A stretch of DNA of 64,000 nucleotides from the NCBI RefSeq assembly GCF_000972845.2, contig NC_040025.1:17114126-17178125 (forward strand), read 5' to 3'. Of this stretch, positions 43,861-56,684 are shown in pieces. The position numbers and the translations under genes were made by a program. The DNA is from Larimichthys crocea. Taxonomy: Eukaryota > Chordata > Actinopteri > Sciaenidae. Position 1 is the stretch's first letter. Each line of letters opens with the position of its first letter. The notes under the pieces were generated by a model. That model was not told the origin of the DNA. It made no database searches and saw only the letters and a program-made list of their open reading frames with translations.

Positions 43861-46800
43861 ATGGACCTGCGGTCTGAGCTGCTCAAGTCCATCTGGTACG
43901 GCTTCACAGCCCTGGACTTGGAGAAGAGCGGTAAGGTGTCCAAGTCTCAGCTGAAGGTGAGTGGACTACCTGGACTATAGGAAACTCTTTTTGTAGTTTA
44001 AAAATTTAAGTTTTTGTTTGAAACTTTGTCTCCTCATTTCATAATCCATCACGTGGGCTCGCTCTGAGGAAGATGAGGTGAAAATATTTGAAGTGCTCGG
44101 GCAAACTAAAGGTCATAACTGCAACTGTATCTGTCATATTTGAAGAGTTTGAGCTCCAGGAAATGAGGGTGTATGCAATCTCATTACTTATCATCATCAT
44201 CACCAATGTTTCCTGTGTGAAACTCTTTTTTTTGAATGGCACGCTGGCCAACAAGGAACAAATTTGTTCCCTATATTTCGAGTAAAATGCTTTCGCTGCT
44301 TAAAAAGAGGGCACAATATGCACCTCTGTCTGGCGAGAGCACGAGAGTAACAGTTTGTTCTCAGTCTGTATATGAATGGGAGCCCTCATCTCCAAGCTGT
44401 GCTTGCAACTAGGCCTCCATGTACCAGCTTGTAGTGCAAAGGATCCTGTGGCACTGGACCTGACCACAGAACAGCCTGTTGAATAGAGTATCTTCACGCC
44501 ATGAGCCCATGTATGTACAAAGAACATTGTTACAGTTGGAGCGAGGACAAAGTGGAAACATATTGGTGATTGTTGTCTCTTGTCACAGTGCATCAATGAA
44601 GCCAGTGTATGTTTGTTGATCTCATCGTTATGTCACTTGGTCTTGGTGTGGATTTCCAGCCACCTCCACGTTTGTTTCTGCTGCGATGTGCTGCCTGGCT
44701 CGCAGCGAAATCAGCCTCATGACTAGGCTTATCCCCCTCACGCAAGCAAGCCAGTGTACAGGCACCATGTTTTTTAAGACGCGCTCAGCAGTTTGCATGC
44801 CTCTGAAACGACAGATGTTGTAGTGCACTGGAGCCTAGAGACAGGATGTGGTTATGGCTCAACACTCGGAGACTGGTTGTCTGATAAAAAAGCATCAAGA
44901 AATCTCAAGACGGTGCGCACTTTGCGTCAGTTGAAGAAAATTAGAGCAGTGAATGTAAAAGCCTGGTTTTATGGAGTAAAATCCACTTTGACACATGTAG
45001 TAATTCATGTAGTATAAAAGTGATTATATTAATGAGAGTAATACACTGTTTACATATATTTTCTTTGTTATTTATAGCTTAAAAAGTAACATTTTGTTAC
45101 ATGTCTTGTGTCTTTGTTTTATTGCCTTTTATCTATTTTATTTTATTTTATTAATATTGTTTCACTTTTCAAATTTCTATTCATATTTTTCAATGTTATG
45201 ACACCTGTAAAGCACTATGAGCTTGTGCCACACATGTATTATGATTGTTTCTCTATATTTTGTTACACTTATAAATAACACAATTATTTTTTGGAACATA
45301 ATTATTTTTGGCAACAGGAATTAAATGTTTCAGTTTCAGTACGTAGTTTTGCATTCACGCCTGTAAAACCTTTGATTTTTCTGATTTAATTCTGCACCTC
45401 TGTGCTGTCCTTTTTATTATTTATGTCCTGTTCTTTTTGCTTTTTCAGGTGCTGTCTCACAACCTGTGCACAGTCTTGTGTATCCCACATGATCCAGTAG
45501 CTTTGGAGGAGCACTTCAGGGACGATGATGACGGTCCAGTTTCCAGTCAGGGTTATATGCCTTACCTCAACAAATACATCTTGGATAAGGTGATAAAAAC
45601 AGCAACTATATCCTCTTTTTTCTTTGTTAATATTGTAATGTGGTGTAATGACGGATGCTGCCAGTATTTTTTAATCTCTGCATTTTGTTGTTGTAGGTTG
45701 TTGAAGGCTCTTTTATTAAGGAAAACGTAGATGAGCTCTGTTGGACTCTTACGGCAAAGAAAAACTACCAGACAGACAAAACCAGCAGCACTGTTCTGCC
45801 AGAGAAAGATGCTTTTCGACTTTGGTGCCTTTTTAATTTTCTATCTGAAGACAAGTACCCTTTGGTTATGGTCCCTGATGAGGTACGTTCAACTGGAATA
45901 TGAATTTCTAGGAGAAAGATCCTTTATGTCTTTATATGCTTTTACTCTGAAGGTGAAGTTTTTCTTGTTCACCTCCTCTTCAGTCAAAGCACAACTGGAC
46001 TGAAAAAAACAAACAAACATTTTTTAGAGGAAGATTATACAAGCAAATAAATGTACATGTCTTGATCATCGTTGCGTATGATGATAGTAACAGATGCTTC
46101 TAAATTTAGCCACGTGGATATTTCAAGTGATCGTGCTGTTGTTGTTGAGTATAATTCTGAGACTGTAGTCAGTAATCTGTGACCTAAAAATGGTGCTGGA
46201 TCTTTGACAACCACTAAATACAGGCTGAAGCCTCATTTCTTGCCATCATGGAACACGGTGCTCTTTTCATGCAGCAGTGTGGGCTTGTTTCTCACTTGCA
46301 AACCCTCGTTTTGGTTTCCTGTCGTGTGTTTTTCACAGCTGCTGCCAAGAAAAAAAGACCTACATTTCAAGGGCAGAGTAGTTTCTATCATGCTGAATTT
46401 AAGAAAACGCTGTCCAGTTTTATTTTGGTACATGCTTCATACACCGACCACTGTAAAAAGATTTGTGGTATAATGAGTACTACAGGGTCGTAAATACTGT
46501 TACTAACGTCACTTTAATTATGAAACAACATGAAAAAAAAGAGAGACAGCCAGACTGATGTGGTTTTATTGAGGTGTGATCGTTACAATAGTGTTTTTCT
46601 GGAAAACTGGAAACCACAAAATAAAGTGGATAAATTACGTAACACCAGACTGCTCTCATCTTTTCTGACAACTAGCAATTTATTGTAAACCATTACCTAA
46701 CTGGAGTGAAGTTAAAAAGAAAGTAAATGAAATTAACTAAAATTGGGTACATTTAGTAATTTAGTACAAAACAGTAAAAAAAGTACTTAATTAGAGTAAA

Positions 46801-49800
46801 AGAAGTTAGTTAGTTACTTCCTGCCCTGCGTATAATGCAGTAAAGATGAACAATCTCACCCTCAAGACCTTTGTTTCTTTTTTATCTATTTAGGTGGAGT
46901 ACCTCCTCAAGAAGATATGCATGGCTATGAGTATTGAGTTCAACTGCGTTGAATTAGAAGACTTCTTCTCCCAAGACTCGGTGCAGCAGAGCGGCATTAC
47001 TGTCTGGATTTTTCTGGGGATGATGAACTCGGGAAAGATAACCAGAGGAATAGATAAGAGCATAACCACCATGGCTATAGAGGAAGTTTACAGGGAGATA
47101 GTTGGTGATGTCCTCAAGGAGGTAGGAGACCCATCATGCCAGCCGAGGTCGGTGTTTTGGTTCCTGCTCTGCATTGTGTCCGTGATTGTATATGTGTTGG
47201 TGTGCATGTAGGGTTATCTGTGGAAGAAAGGCCAGCTGAGGAGGAACTGGAAGGAACGCTGGTTCACCTTAAGGCCAAGCAACTTGTCCTACTACACCGG
47301 GGAGGACCGCAAGGAGTGCCAGGGCAACATAGCTCTGGATGGGAACTGCTGTGTGGAGGTAAGCAGTTAACACTGGAGAGAACTGTGGCTTTTTATAACA
47401 ATGTATTCCTTGTCACTTTGCCTAGAAATGAAATACATTGCTCATTTGTTTTCTTGTGTACGTATGAGTCATTCTTTATGCCAGCGGTTCCCAACCTGGG
47501 GGTGGGGACTTCCCCAAGGTGTCTCAAGATGAATCTCAAAGGTGTATTTTTTCATGACTTCACTCGTCTTTGGGTTTTCTTGTGACTTACAGGAAAATGG
47601 TACCTCCAAATATAATCCACGTAAAAGTCAGGTTCTAGCTGAATTGCTCAGATATGTTCAACCAGTTACTAGGGACTGTATGAAAATTGTTGGGGTGAGG
47701 AGAAGGACAGAACATTATGTCTGTCCCTCCAAGTGTGCTTATACATTTTTTTATAATCTTAACACCATGGAATTGGTACAGTTTTGGCATTAATATCTAA
47801 AAGTGCACATCTAATAAGATTATGTACTCCAATTTTAACATTAAAATGTGCTTCCACTGATTTAACATTGTCAGATTATCAATTGACACTTGCTACAAGT
47901 GATTAAAATCAACGCAGCAGAGCCAGTGATATCATCGTTTTCATTCTATACACTCCTCTTATATGTCAAAACCTCACACTTATGTATCCTCAGTGCAATA
48001 AAAGCAGAATTAGCAAGTGCAAAACATTACAGACTCGATAGCTGGCTGGAATATTAGACTCGATTTACATTTTTACATTTAATACTGTTGTTCTGCTTTC
48101 TGTTCAGATACACAATGAAGTGAAGGTGGAAGCTGCTGTAAAATAGTGACAAATGACGTGGCACTAATCACTAAAGATCCTCCCCCTCTCTTCTGAAGAA
48201 TTTAGACTACCCACCCTTCTGCAAAGGAGAAAACATACATAACCATCCCCCCTTTTCTGAACCACCCCACCCCCATTAAGTTTCAAACAGTCCCCAAATA
48301 CACATAGCTTCATATTTAGGTGTCATAATCCGAGAAGGTTGGGAACCATCATGTTTATAAAAAAAGGTACATAGTGAATGTCGCCTTGTTTCACAGTCAG
48401 ATTTAGGATTTCCTCATAAATCTCACATAGCTCAAGTGGACTGAACTCAATATTAGTCTCTCATGAATGAATCACTCCAAACATGGAGCCTACAGTAGTA
48501 GAGCTGGAGTCGAGCGATTGTTACCCCAAGCTGTTTTTGCTGGCTTTCGACTTGAACACCGGGTTAATTATTAACTCATCAATGCCACACGAGTGATGAC
48601 AAACAAAAATCTGGACAGGTTCTGTTATTTCTTTCTACTAAACTCACTACACGCTGCACCATGTGATAAAGGAAAACAAGCAATCATTCTAAAATCATGC
48701 TTTATTATAGGAAGTAGACGATGATCAAATATTGTTCGGTCGTACAAAATGGATCAAAAACATCCTTTACCCAGTGAGTTCACCTTTTTTTTTTCTCCTC
48801 CTCTCTACTGTATATTTACGACATGGTCACAACACATGTAAAAAGAGACAAGACAATGCATGATGAAGGGATCTTTATTCATAAAAATGACTGTTTTGCT
48901 TGATGAACAGGTGCTGCCAGACCGGGATGGGAAGAGGTGCATGTTTTGTCTGAAAACCCTCTCCAAGACGTATGAGATGAGCGCCTCAGACACCAAACAG
49001 AGACAGGAGTGGACTACAGGTCAGAGGAGACTCACTTCACTGATCACTGATAGAGTTTGATCTTCGTATGAAGACATTAAACATAATCTTCTTCACAGCC
49101 ATTCAAACAGCCATCAGGCTGCACGTGGAGGGGAAAAACTCCCTCCACAAAGATCTGAAACTGAAGCGCCGCGAACAACGTGAGCAGCGGGAGAAGAGAC
49201 GACAAGCCAAGGAGGAGGAGCTGCAGAGGCTGCGGGCCCTGCAGGAGGAGCGGGAGCGCAAGCTGGCGGAGCTGGACCTCCTGAAGGAGGCGCAAAAACA
49301 GGCTCAGGCTCTCCTGGAACAGGACGAGCAGAGGAGGCGTCAGCAGCACGAACAGCTCCAGCGGGCCCTGGAGGTCCAGCTGCGAGAGGCTGAGGAGGTG
49401 AGTGTTCAGGCCCCCCAAAAAAAGAGTTCAAATTCAGAAGCAGAAATGTGAGAGTGTTAATTTCTTTGCTATTTGTGGTACATCTCAAGGCCCGGGTCAG
49501 TATGCAGGCAGAGATGGCTCTGAAAGAGGAGGAAGCAGAGAAGCAGAGGAAGAGGATCCAGGAGCTGGAGGAGATGCAGAAGCGTTTGGAGGAGGCGCTG
49601 CAGCAGGAGATCAAAGCCAGGCTGGATGAGGAGGCCTTCCGTTTGGCTCAAACGGGGTAAGAGTGTTATATGTTTCCACCCGTCTCCACAAACACACGAT
49701 TAGAGATTTGTATACACTTTCACAGCGCGATAAGAAGTCATTTGTTTGGGTTAAGAGCCTGTGAACATTAATCTGTGAGCTGTAAGTGGGGAGGTGCCTT

Positions 49801-51950
49801 TGTGTGCAGACAGCAGACATTAAGCTTCACTGTTGAAAGGAGTTCATGTTGCATTATGTTCCTGAGGAAGTTAAGCTGCCAACAGAGGAAGTTGTTAAAT
49901 ATTGCCATAAGTCAGATATGTTGTGTCGCTGTGTCTGTGGTCTTTCAGCCTTTTCAAACAAAACATTTCTGAGGAATTGATTATATAAATCTGCAAACAG
50001 ATTTCAGGCCGTGCATGTTTGCTCACTGTTGTGTCCAAAACATAGACTTAGAAATATCAGATTCTCTTAAACCGCGAGGAGTCAGTTTGTTGTTTTTTCT
50101 CTGTTGTGTGCAGGTTACTGGCCGAGGAGGAGGAGAAAATGAAGGCCCTGATGTCCCTGCAAGAGGAACAAGAAGAGTACATCCTGAAAACACAGCGGGA
50201 GAAGCAGGAGCTGAAACAGGAAATGGAGGCCAAGTCCCGGGCCCTGGACGAGGCGCAGAGGCAGCTGGAGGAGGTCCGCGCCAACCGGCACCGGGTTGAC
50301 CAGGATGTAGTGGTAAGAACCAAAACATTCTCACTGAATTCACAGTTAAATAATAACAATTATCATCCAGACTAGGAAGGAAATGTTGGCACCTGAATGC
50401 CAACATTTGATGTTGTGCACCTGTTTAGATGAATTTTAAGTTTTAAATTAAATAATACTTGTTATTGATTCATTTTTGTTAACCTTCATTTAACCATTTA
50501 AGAGCCCGTTGACATTTAAAATCTCATTCACAATAATGACAGAGCCAAGAAGACAGCAAAATCATGTAGTTGTATGATACAATATGCAGTACAGCACATT
50601 AATGAGACAAAATAGACATCTATTATGGTCTATCCTTCAAAACAATTCAGTAATTTCAAAGTCCAACCGGAAGTTTCAAACAACACACTGAGCGGTTTTC
50701 TGTCTGTCCTTTGAAGACTTCAGATTTGTAATAAATCTTTATAATTTGATGATGGGCGATCATTTGTAAGTGGGAGTTTAAATCTGCCAAAACTGTAAAT
50801 ATGTTTTTTCTTTGATACGGCAGACTGTTATGAGTTTGATGTGAAAGGATTCGTATTACTGATGTTGATTATTAGTTATAGTTGGTATTAACGCTGACAT
50901 AAGTTGCTCTTTTTCTTTCTGACAGGCGGCCCAGAGGAAACTTCGCCAGGCGAGCACCAACGTCAAACACTGGAACGTCCAGATGAACAGGCTGATGCGA
51001 CCGATCGGACCAGGAGGTATGTGTCCCGCCTGCACACTGTGTGACACGACCAACAATTTTTCATAGAAGATATTTTGACTTGTCACAGCCTTTAAATAAA
51101 TAAAAAAAAAGATGGCTTAGCTCCTTTTAGCTGTTTTAATTTCAGGGACCTGGTGTTGTACATGCTGGATCACTGTTGCACTCAATGTTATGACTTGACT
51201 TATTGGGACACAACAGTTTCCTACTGTTGCCAGGTTTTGATGTAGAAATAGCACAACTTTGACCATATTTCTAGAAAATCAGCAAAAGCAAATGCAGATT
51301 TCTGCATTTTTCCATCCACTACCATCGAATATTAGAAGCATCAACATAAACGAAAACAGCTGATAAAGCTAAACCATTAAACCAGTGCAGAATAAGCTGA
51401 CATAAGCAATAAAAGGCTGCAAGTCAAACTTGAAACAGTGGGAAACAACGTGTAAAGTTCAACATTTGAATTGTATCTCCAGAATGAGCTGTAGGTTTGG
51501 GTGTAGGTTGTTGGGTTGATATTTAAATAGCTTCAAGTAGTGTGACTCACTTTTCTTAGATGAGCTTGTTTGTGAATAAATAATGGTAGTTATTTCTCAC
51601 ACATTTATCTGTTCATATACTTCCTGAAATTCAAATTATTTTTTTAACCGTCTATTTCTGCATCTTCGTCTACAAACCTCACGTGTTACACGTGTTACAG
51701 GCACTAATCGGACTTAGCTTCGCCACGTTTTCTGAAGGTTTTTTTTGTGTTGTTTTCAGAGAAGCGACCGTCGTTGGGAAGCTCTTTCTCAAGCTTCCAG
51801 GTCCCAACACAGAGAGATCCAGGGCTGCGTCTCAGGAGGAGATCAGGATCAGAGGATCAGGACGAGGAGAGCAAAGAAAATGTTGAGAACCGAGCCGGGA
51901 ATGAGAAACGTCACTCCCATGCCTCTAATGGAGACATGGACATCCCCTAA
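43861..51950 (+). CDS. def6: DEF6 (SWAP70-like) guanine nucleotide exchange factor
   Basis: Activator of Rac/Cdc42 family GTPases that moves to membrane phosphoinositides downstream of kinase signalling. Eleven coding exons: 43861-43956, 45449-45589, 45697-45882, 46894-47121, 47212-47358, 48911-49019, 49099-49397, 49490-49656, 50114-50312, 50926-51016, 51760-51950. They give 617 residues (human DEF6 631). The N-terminal EF-hand-like half starts [20 protein letters not shown] and contains [20 protein letters not shown]. The PH domain (about 217-312) starts [18 protein letters not shown] and ends near [13 protein letters not shown] long Glu/Gln/Arg coiled coil (about 315-540, DH-like) contains [14 protein letters not shown]. 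The conserved block [16 protein letters not shown] precedes a short polar tail. DEF6 rather than SWAP70 is supported by that tail and by PPARD as neighbour. Whether this is the a or b duplicate is unknown. Confidence 0.95.
43957..45448 (+). other. def6 intron 1
   Basis: A 1.5-kb intron. The segment 44300-45000 has balanced base composition, unlike the AT-rich flanks, and I do not recognise it. It could be an eroded transposon or a conserved noncoding element. The remainder (45000-45440) is AT-rich. Confidence 0.4.
47482..48350. mobile_element. hAT-like non-autonomous DNA transposon
   Basis: Begins CAGCGGTTCCCAACCTGGGG and ends AGAAGGTTGGGAACCATC, giving imperfect inverted repeats around GGTTCCCAACC, the usual terminal word of many vertebrate hAT elements. 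It is about 0.87 kb with no intact transposase. The 8-bp target duplication is not resolved. It lies in def6 intron 5. Confidence 0.65.
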
Positions 51951-52091
51951 AAACATGAATCAGAAAGGCTGCATAGATCACCTCTGTCACTCTGAGGTTT
52001 TCTGATGGTCTCTCCCTGTCTAAATGTGTGAACAGCATGAAAACAGTGAAACATCTACATGTTAAACTGAATTTACAGTACTAGCACTTCT

Positions 52092-52097
52092 AATAAA
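52092..52097 (+). terminator. def6: def6 poly(A) signal
   Basis: AATAAA 142 nt after the def6 stop codon. A second AATAAA lies at 52556-52561, so a longer 3'UTR is possible. Confidence 0.5.
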
Positions 52098-53664
52098 TGT
52101 TGAATTTACTGACCTCACTTCACAGACGGCAGCAAAACATTTATGAGAAGTTGCATTTGAAAGAATTCACTGCTCAACTAATGCTTTGACTGCATCCTGT
52201 GTGAGGCCTGTTCTGGACATAAACGATACCTCAGTGCAACGGAAAATGAGCTGTAAGCAAGATCCTGAAAGTACACAGTGAGTTGTGATGTTTAAAAGCT
52301 AATACTTACATCCAATACAAGAAGCTTGTTTGTTTAGCTCTGTAATATAGACACATAACATTTTTGTATATGTATTTTTGGGTGGGGAGGATAGGGAGGA
52401 GGGTGGCTCGACTTTCTGATGTAAAAAGTTCAGTATTAGAGTTTAGCGTTATTTCAGTCTAAGCGTATCACTTCTGATGAACAGGAAACATATTGAGAGA
52501 GGGAGAGAAACTCTCGTTTAACTTCCTGTTTCTACTGTCAGTTAACATAATTGTAAATAAAAGTGTGAGTTGATGCCTTACCCTGATCACTGCCTGTATC
52601 TTTACTGTGTGCAGCACGCATTTTAAACAAACTTTGATCTTCACTTCCATATAAGTCTGAACTGATACTTTACCCAGTGAACAGCTGAAATAAATACTTA
52701 AGTATTTGTATAGAAGTTAAAAATATAAATAAATAACATTTTAATAACAAAGACCACATAATGAAAGAAGTTGTAGTTTGCAAACTGCATGTCCGCTTTG
52801 GTTTAAATTTTGAGTCTACGTAATTTGTTCGTTGTCATCAGGATGTGTCATCACTGACTAATTTGGCAGCACTTACTGATGAAACACTCGGCTCATTTGA
52901 GTGAACAGAGACATCCGCTGACAAACGGCACATACTGCACGTCGGCTGGACTCATGATAATCCATAACTTCTTCTTTAAAGTCTAATTGTCATTTTTTTG
53001 TCTATTTTTCACTCTGCTTAGTTATTCATATGCCATATGTACAATCCAAACCACAAAATAAATAAAAATACATCAAAATATATAGTATTAAAATACTAAT
53101 TTTTATACTCATTTATAGAAACAGTTCTGCTTATTTAGAGGAAAACATCAGAGTCTTTCTTAATTTTTATCTTAAATATCCAGCTGACCACCTCTGAAAC
53201 CCCTATCTAAATTGCACAAGGGAAAGGGAATGGTTACATTTGTTTAAGGTACACATGTAACCTGTGAAATGTGAAGCATGTTATACTGGGTATCCCCTCT
53301 GCCTGTTACATGTAGATGTAGATCAGATGATGTATTTGTTGTCCAGGTCTCTTTCCCATCTACGACAGATATGTTTTTATTTTTTTATATTTGGTCTACA
53401 TAATGGTGAGAGAATTACATCACATAACAACTGTTTCACAACCTTAACTCAACTAAATGCTGCAAGTAGTAGAAAAAACTGAGAATAAAACTGAAACACT
53501 GAGTTTATTGCAGTTTAAATGTATACACCATGGCTAGATTAATCATGAAAAGTCAAAAATAGCCTACCTACATATTTGGAAATAACATTTACTTATTGCC
53601 CTGTTGTACCTGTTTTTATAGACTCAGCAATGACTGGTTTAGTACAATGTTACAATAACAAATA

Positions 53665-53997
53665 AAGAGGATGTGTAGCATTTAGTGTCAGTGCACCAGT
53701 GCAGTCACCTCACCCTTTCCTTGCAACATGAATTATGATGAAAACAAAACAAACAAACATTAGAGGCCCTGTTTTAGAGCCAGTGTTTCGTTTGTCTGTT
53801 CTGGGCTACTGTAGAAAGAGAGTGGATCAACATGGTGGAGTCCATGGAAGAAGACCCGCAGCATCTGTAGATAGATAAAAGGTCTTATTTCTTTCCACTT
53901 ATGCACTAATAAAAACATATTTTAAAGTCAACATAAAGTCTGCCATAATAAGTGAATAGTAAATACAGCCCTAAATCTTACACACTGAACCTTTAAG
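53665..53997 (+). mobile_element. Teleost MITE, copy D
   Basis: Left end GATGTGTAGCATTTAGTG. Internal words are GAGCCAGTGTTTCGTTTGTC and TGTTCTGGGCTACTGTAGAA, then AAGACCCGC and TCTGTAGATAG. Right end is TTACACACTGAACCTTTAAG. It is the same family as copies A-C. Confidence 0.75.
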
Positions 53998-54285
53998 GCC
54001 TTATTGTGAACATTGGTGCTGCCAAACATATTATTATGCTGCACAGTGACCAGTGAGCCTTTTAGGGGCCTCAGAGAAGTGTCTTACTTTAATCATTTTA
54101 TTCAAATCAAACTGCATGTATCAATGTATTTATTCATTTATGCAGATGGGATCAAAGCCACATAAATCTTGTTGTTGTTGTCAAATGCAGAATAAATCCA
54201 TGTCCATGTTGCAGATTACCAGAAACAGCAGTGCACATTAGGGTTAAAGGAGACCTTGACTCCACTGAAAGCTGTTTGTAGGCCT

Positions 54286-54287
<2 letters not shown>

Positions 54288-54328
<41 letters not shown>

Positions 54329-54428
54329 TGTGGGGGGTGCTATGTCCTGGCATGTGACGATGGAGGAGGAGATGTGGGGAGTGAGTGAGTGAGTGAGTGA
54401 GGCAAAGCAAAGCAAAGCAAAGCAAAGC
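54288..54428. repeat. Three adjacent microsatellites: (GT)n, (GAGT)n, (GCAAA)n
   Basis: A GT tract at about 54290-54327, a GAGT tract at about 54379-54400 and a 5-bp GCAAA/CAAAG tract at about 54402-54427. They lie about 100-250 bp upstream of the likely ppard start region. Length polymorphism is to be expected. Confidence 0.9.
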
Positions 54429-54540
54429 TAGGAGCAACAAGGAGAGTCGGGGAGGGATTATCAGTTAACTGTGCTTATCTCCATGTGATATGGTGACGAA
54501 CAAAAAAGTGTCCCAACTTGCTTTTTCCTTTTTTTTTTGT

Positions 54541-54794
54541 TTTCTCGGCGGCGTTTTGTCAGCTCGCTCGCTCACATGAAGGCCTGAGCCTTAATCTTTA
54601 AGTTTATGTTAGCGGTCTGACGTTAGCTCCCGCTGCTAGCTGCTGCTGCTGCTGACTTCAGACAACTTGTCAACAGCCGATCGATCCTGGACCGGGGGAT
54701 TTTTGAAGGGGTTTCTGCCACTTGTGTCATTTTGAGCCTGTTGGCACGCTTCTCACAAGCGTAAACATCAACCAAGCGGCACTATTTGGGAGAG
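54541..54794 (+). promoter_or_regulatory. ppard: ppard promoter and noncoding first exon
   Basis: GC-rich block with (GCT)n and GCTAGC words (54609-54650), ending at a strong donor (GTAAGC at 54795-54800). The noncoding exon would join an acceptor just before 56626. The start site is not visible. The surrounding GTTAGC/CTAGTTAGC words continue to about 54910. Confidence 0.5.
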
Positions 54795-55304
54795 GTAAGC
54801 TACCAAAAGGCACGACGGGCTGACGTTATTTAAAGGCACTCACGGGAATGTGGGTCAGCCGCGCTAACGGCTAGTCAACACTCAAGGTTAGTAGCTAACT
54901 AGTTAGCCGACACTCCTCGACGGCTTACCGGCTGGTTAAAGCCAACTCAGACGTCTCATACATGTGTCGTTTCAAGTACAGAAGGTTCAAGTGTCTTTAA
55001 GTTGGCTGTCCTGTTGTGTGTTAAATGTTTATATCCAGGAACGGTGCTGTCAGTGACTGTTTTAATTCACAGTCAATGTTAGCGGTTATTTCCGAGAACC
55101 AGTGTGACAGGTTGGCCGCTGGTCGACAAGTCCTAACAGTCCTGCTTAATGTCGAGTCTTTTCTGATTTATTTCACTCCGAAACCTTATGAAAACCTAAG
55201 TTTACACTTAATCCCACTTTTTGGCTATCTCCTTATAGCAGAAATCACTGTGAAAACATCGCTATTAAGCTGGGGATGTTTGTCAGAGCGCTGTTAGCTG
55301 CATA

Positions 55305-56245
55305 CATGGGCGGATTAATCCACTAGGGGGCCGCGGGGCAAATATGTAACCCCCCCCCACTCCAACTCACTCACCCACCCACCCCCAAAGCCCTCTCCCC
55401 TACCGCCTCCAACCAGCGATCAACACTGCTCAATGTTGATAGTGCATGCACCCTGTCCCCTTAAAGCAGTCACCAAGTACACTGTGCACCCTACCATGGG
55501 ACGAGGCAAACAATAATACAGATGTCTCCCAGCTCCAGGAGAGATAAGTTTACTTTTTAAAGATAGTGGAGGACACAGTGAGATGTTTAGGACACTATAA
55601 AGAAACTGTGAATGGCTTAGGAAACTTGTAGTAATTTTAGCCTTACAGACAGATACTTTGACAGGAAATTGGTAAGTAGTAGTGAGCGATGTAAACATGT
55701 CTACAGTCAGATATTTGCCACAATGAGATGGTTACACTTTGGTAGCTGTCATATAAACATCTGTGTGTGTGTCTGTCAGACCATTGTGGTCATGTTCCTA
55801 ATCAATGAGCTTGTTACATCAGCCATAAATGAGCACTAACCCAACTGCTTCTTATAATGGTTTCATTGATTAAAGTTCCTCTGTCACTATGACAGATTCC
55901 CATAAATCGGACGTTCGACTGGTCTGATCACATCACCGGCTGCCGCAGCGTGACATCCGGCTGCGGTGTTTGGATCTGTTTGAACTTGGCCGCATGTTGC
56001 AGCAGTAAAACAAAGTTTTAAAAAAAAGTTTGTTTTTTTGCTTTAATCCATGTAGGTTTCTCCATGATTATATACGTATTAATATCAGGATATAAAATAA
56101 CATGCAATAACAGATTTTATGCATCTCTTTTAATAAGTTGTTGCGAGTCCGTCTTCAGTCAAAACTGGGGCGTTCGGTGTTTCTTAATGGTCTGGGGCCC
56201 CTGCTTGTCTGTTCCGCTTGCCTAGAGGGGTAATCCAGGCATGTC
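55305..56245. mobile_element. Candidate DNA-transposon relic in ppard intron
   Basis: The left end ACATGGGCGGATTAATCCAC and the right end, read in reverse (ACATGCCTGGATTACCCCTC), form an imperfect inverted repeat of about 24 bp, each followed by TAGG. The inside is noncoding and C-rich near 55345-55400. No target duplication is confirmed. Confidence 0.35.
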
Positions 56246-56625
56246 TACACAGTGTGTGTATATCATGTCATAAGCCTATTACTATCAAGGACATTCCCTG
56301 GCTGCTTAAACACAACAACAACTAGTAGTGGACTGACTCAGACACCTAAGTAAACACGCTGTCAAAGATTAGTTCATGCGCTCACGACTATACTAAGACG
56401 TAAAGCTACATATGCGTGCTTACATGAAAACCGACATTTTCAGTGACGTGTCATGACAAGCTTTACACTCAATTTGGCTAGTGGTCACTGGAGTTATGGG
56501 ATTGTTAACCACGCATATGCTGGATCTAGTAGCAATGTAGATGATTTGTGGACATTTGAGGCCTCTTGATAATGATCTGGTGGTCATTCTTGCTCTGTAT
56601 TTTAAATGCTTATATTCTTCCATAG

Positions 56626-56684
56626 TGGGGCTATGATGGCAACGTGACAGGAGGGGAGCCGCTGAGTCAGCTTCAACAGGAACC
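56626..56684 (+). promoter_or_regulatory. ppard: ppard 5'UTR segment with a minimal upstream ORF
   Basis: The acceptor CATAG precedes 56626. The leader holds ATGATG at 56633-56638, opening a 4-codon upstream frame that stops at 56645-56647, 37 nt before the main ATG. The main ATG sits in a strong context (AACCATGG), so leaky scanning or reinitiation would be needed. Confidence 0.6.

Larger units (their letters stand above)
52100..54540. other. def6-ppard spacer
   Basis: AT-rich intergenic sequence of about 2.4 kb. It carries one MITE copy (53665-53997) and three microsatellites at 54288-54428. No gene is recognised. Confidence 0.5.

Noticed and set aside
49077..49614. Long minus-strand open frames opposite the def6 coiled coil
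   Set aside because: Shadow frames produced by GAG/CAG-rich coding sequence on the plus strand.
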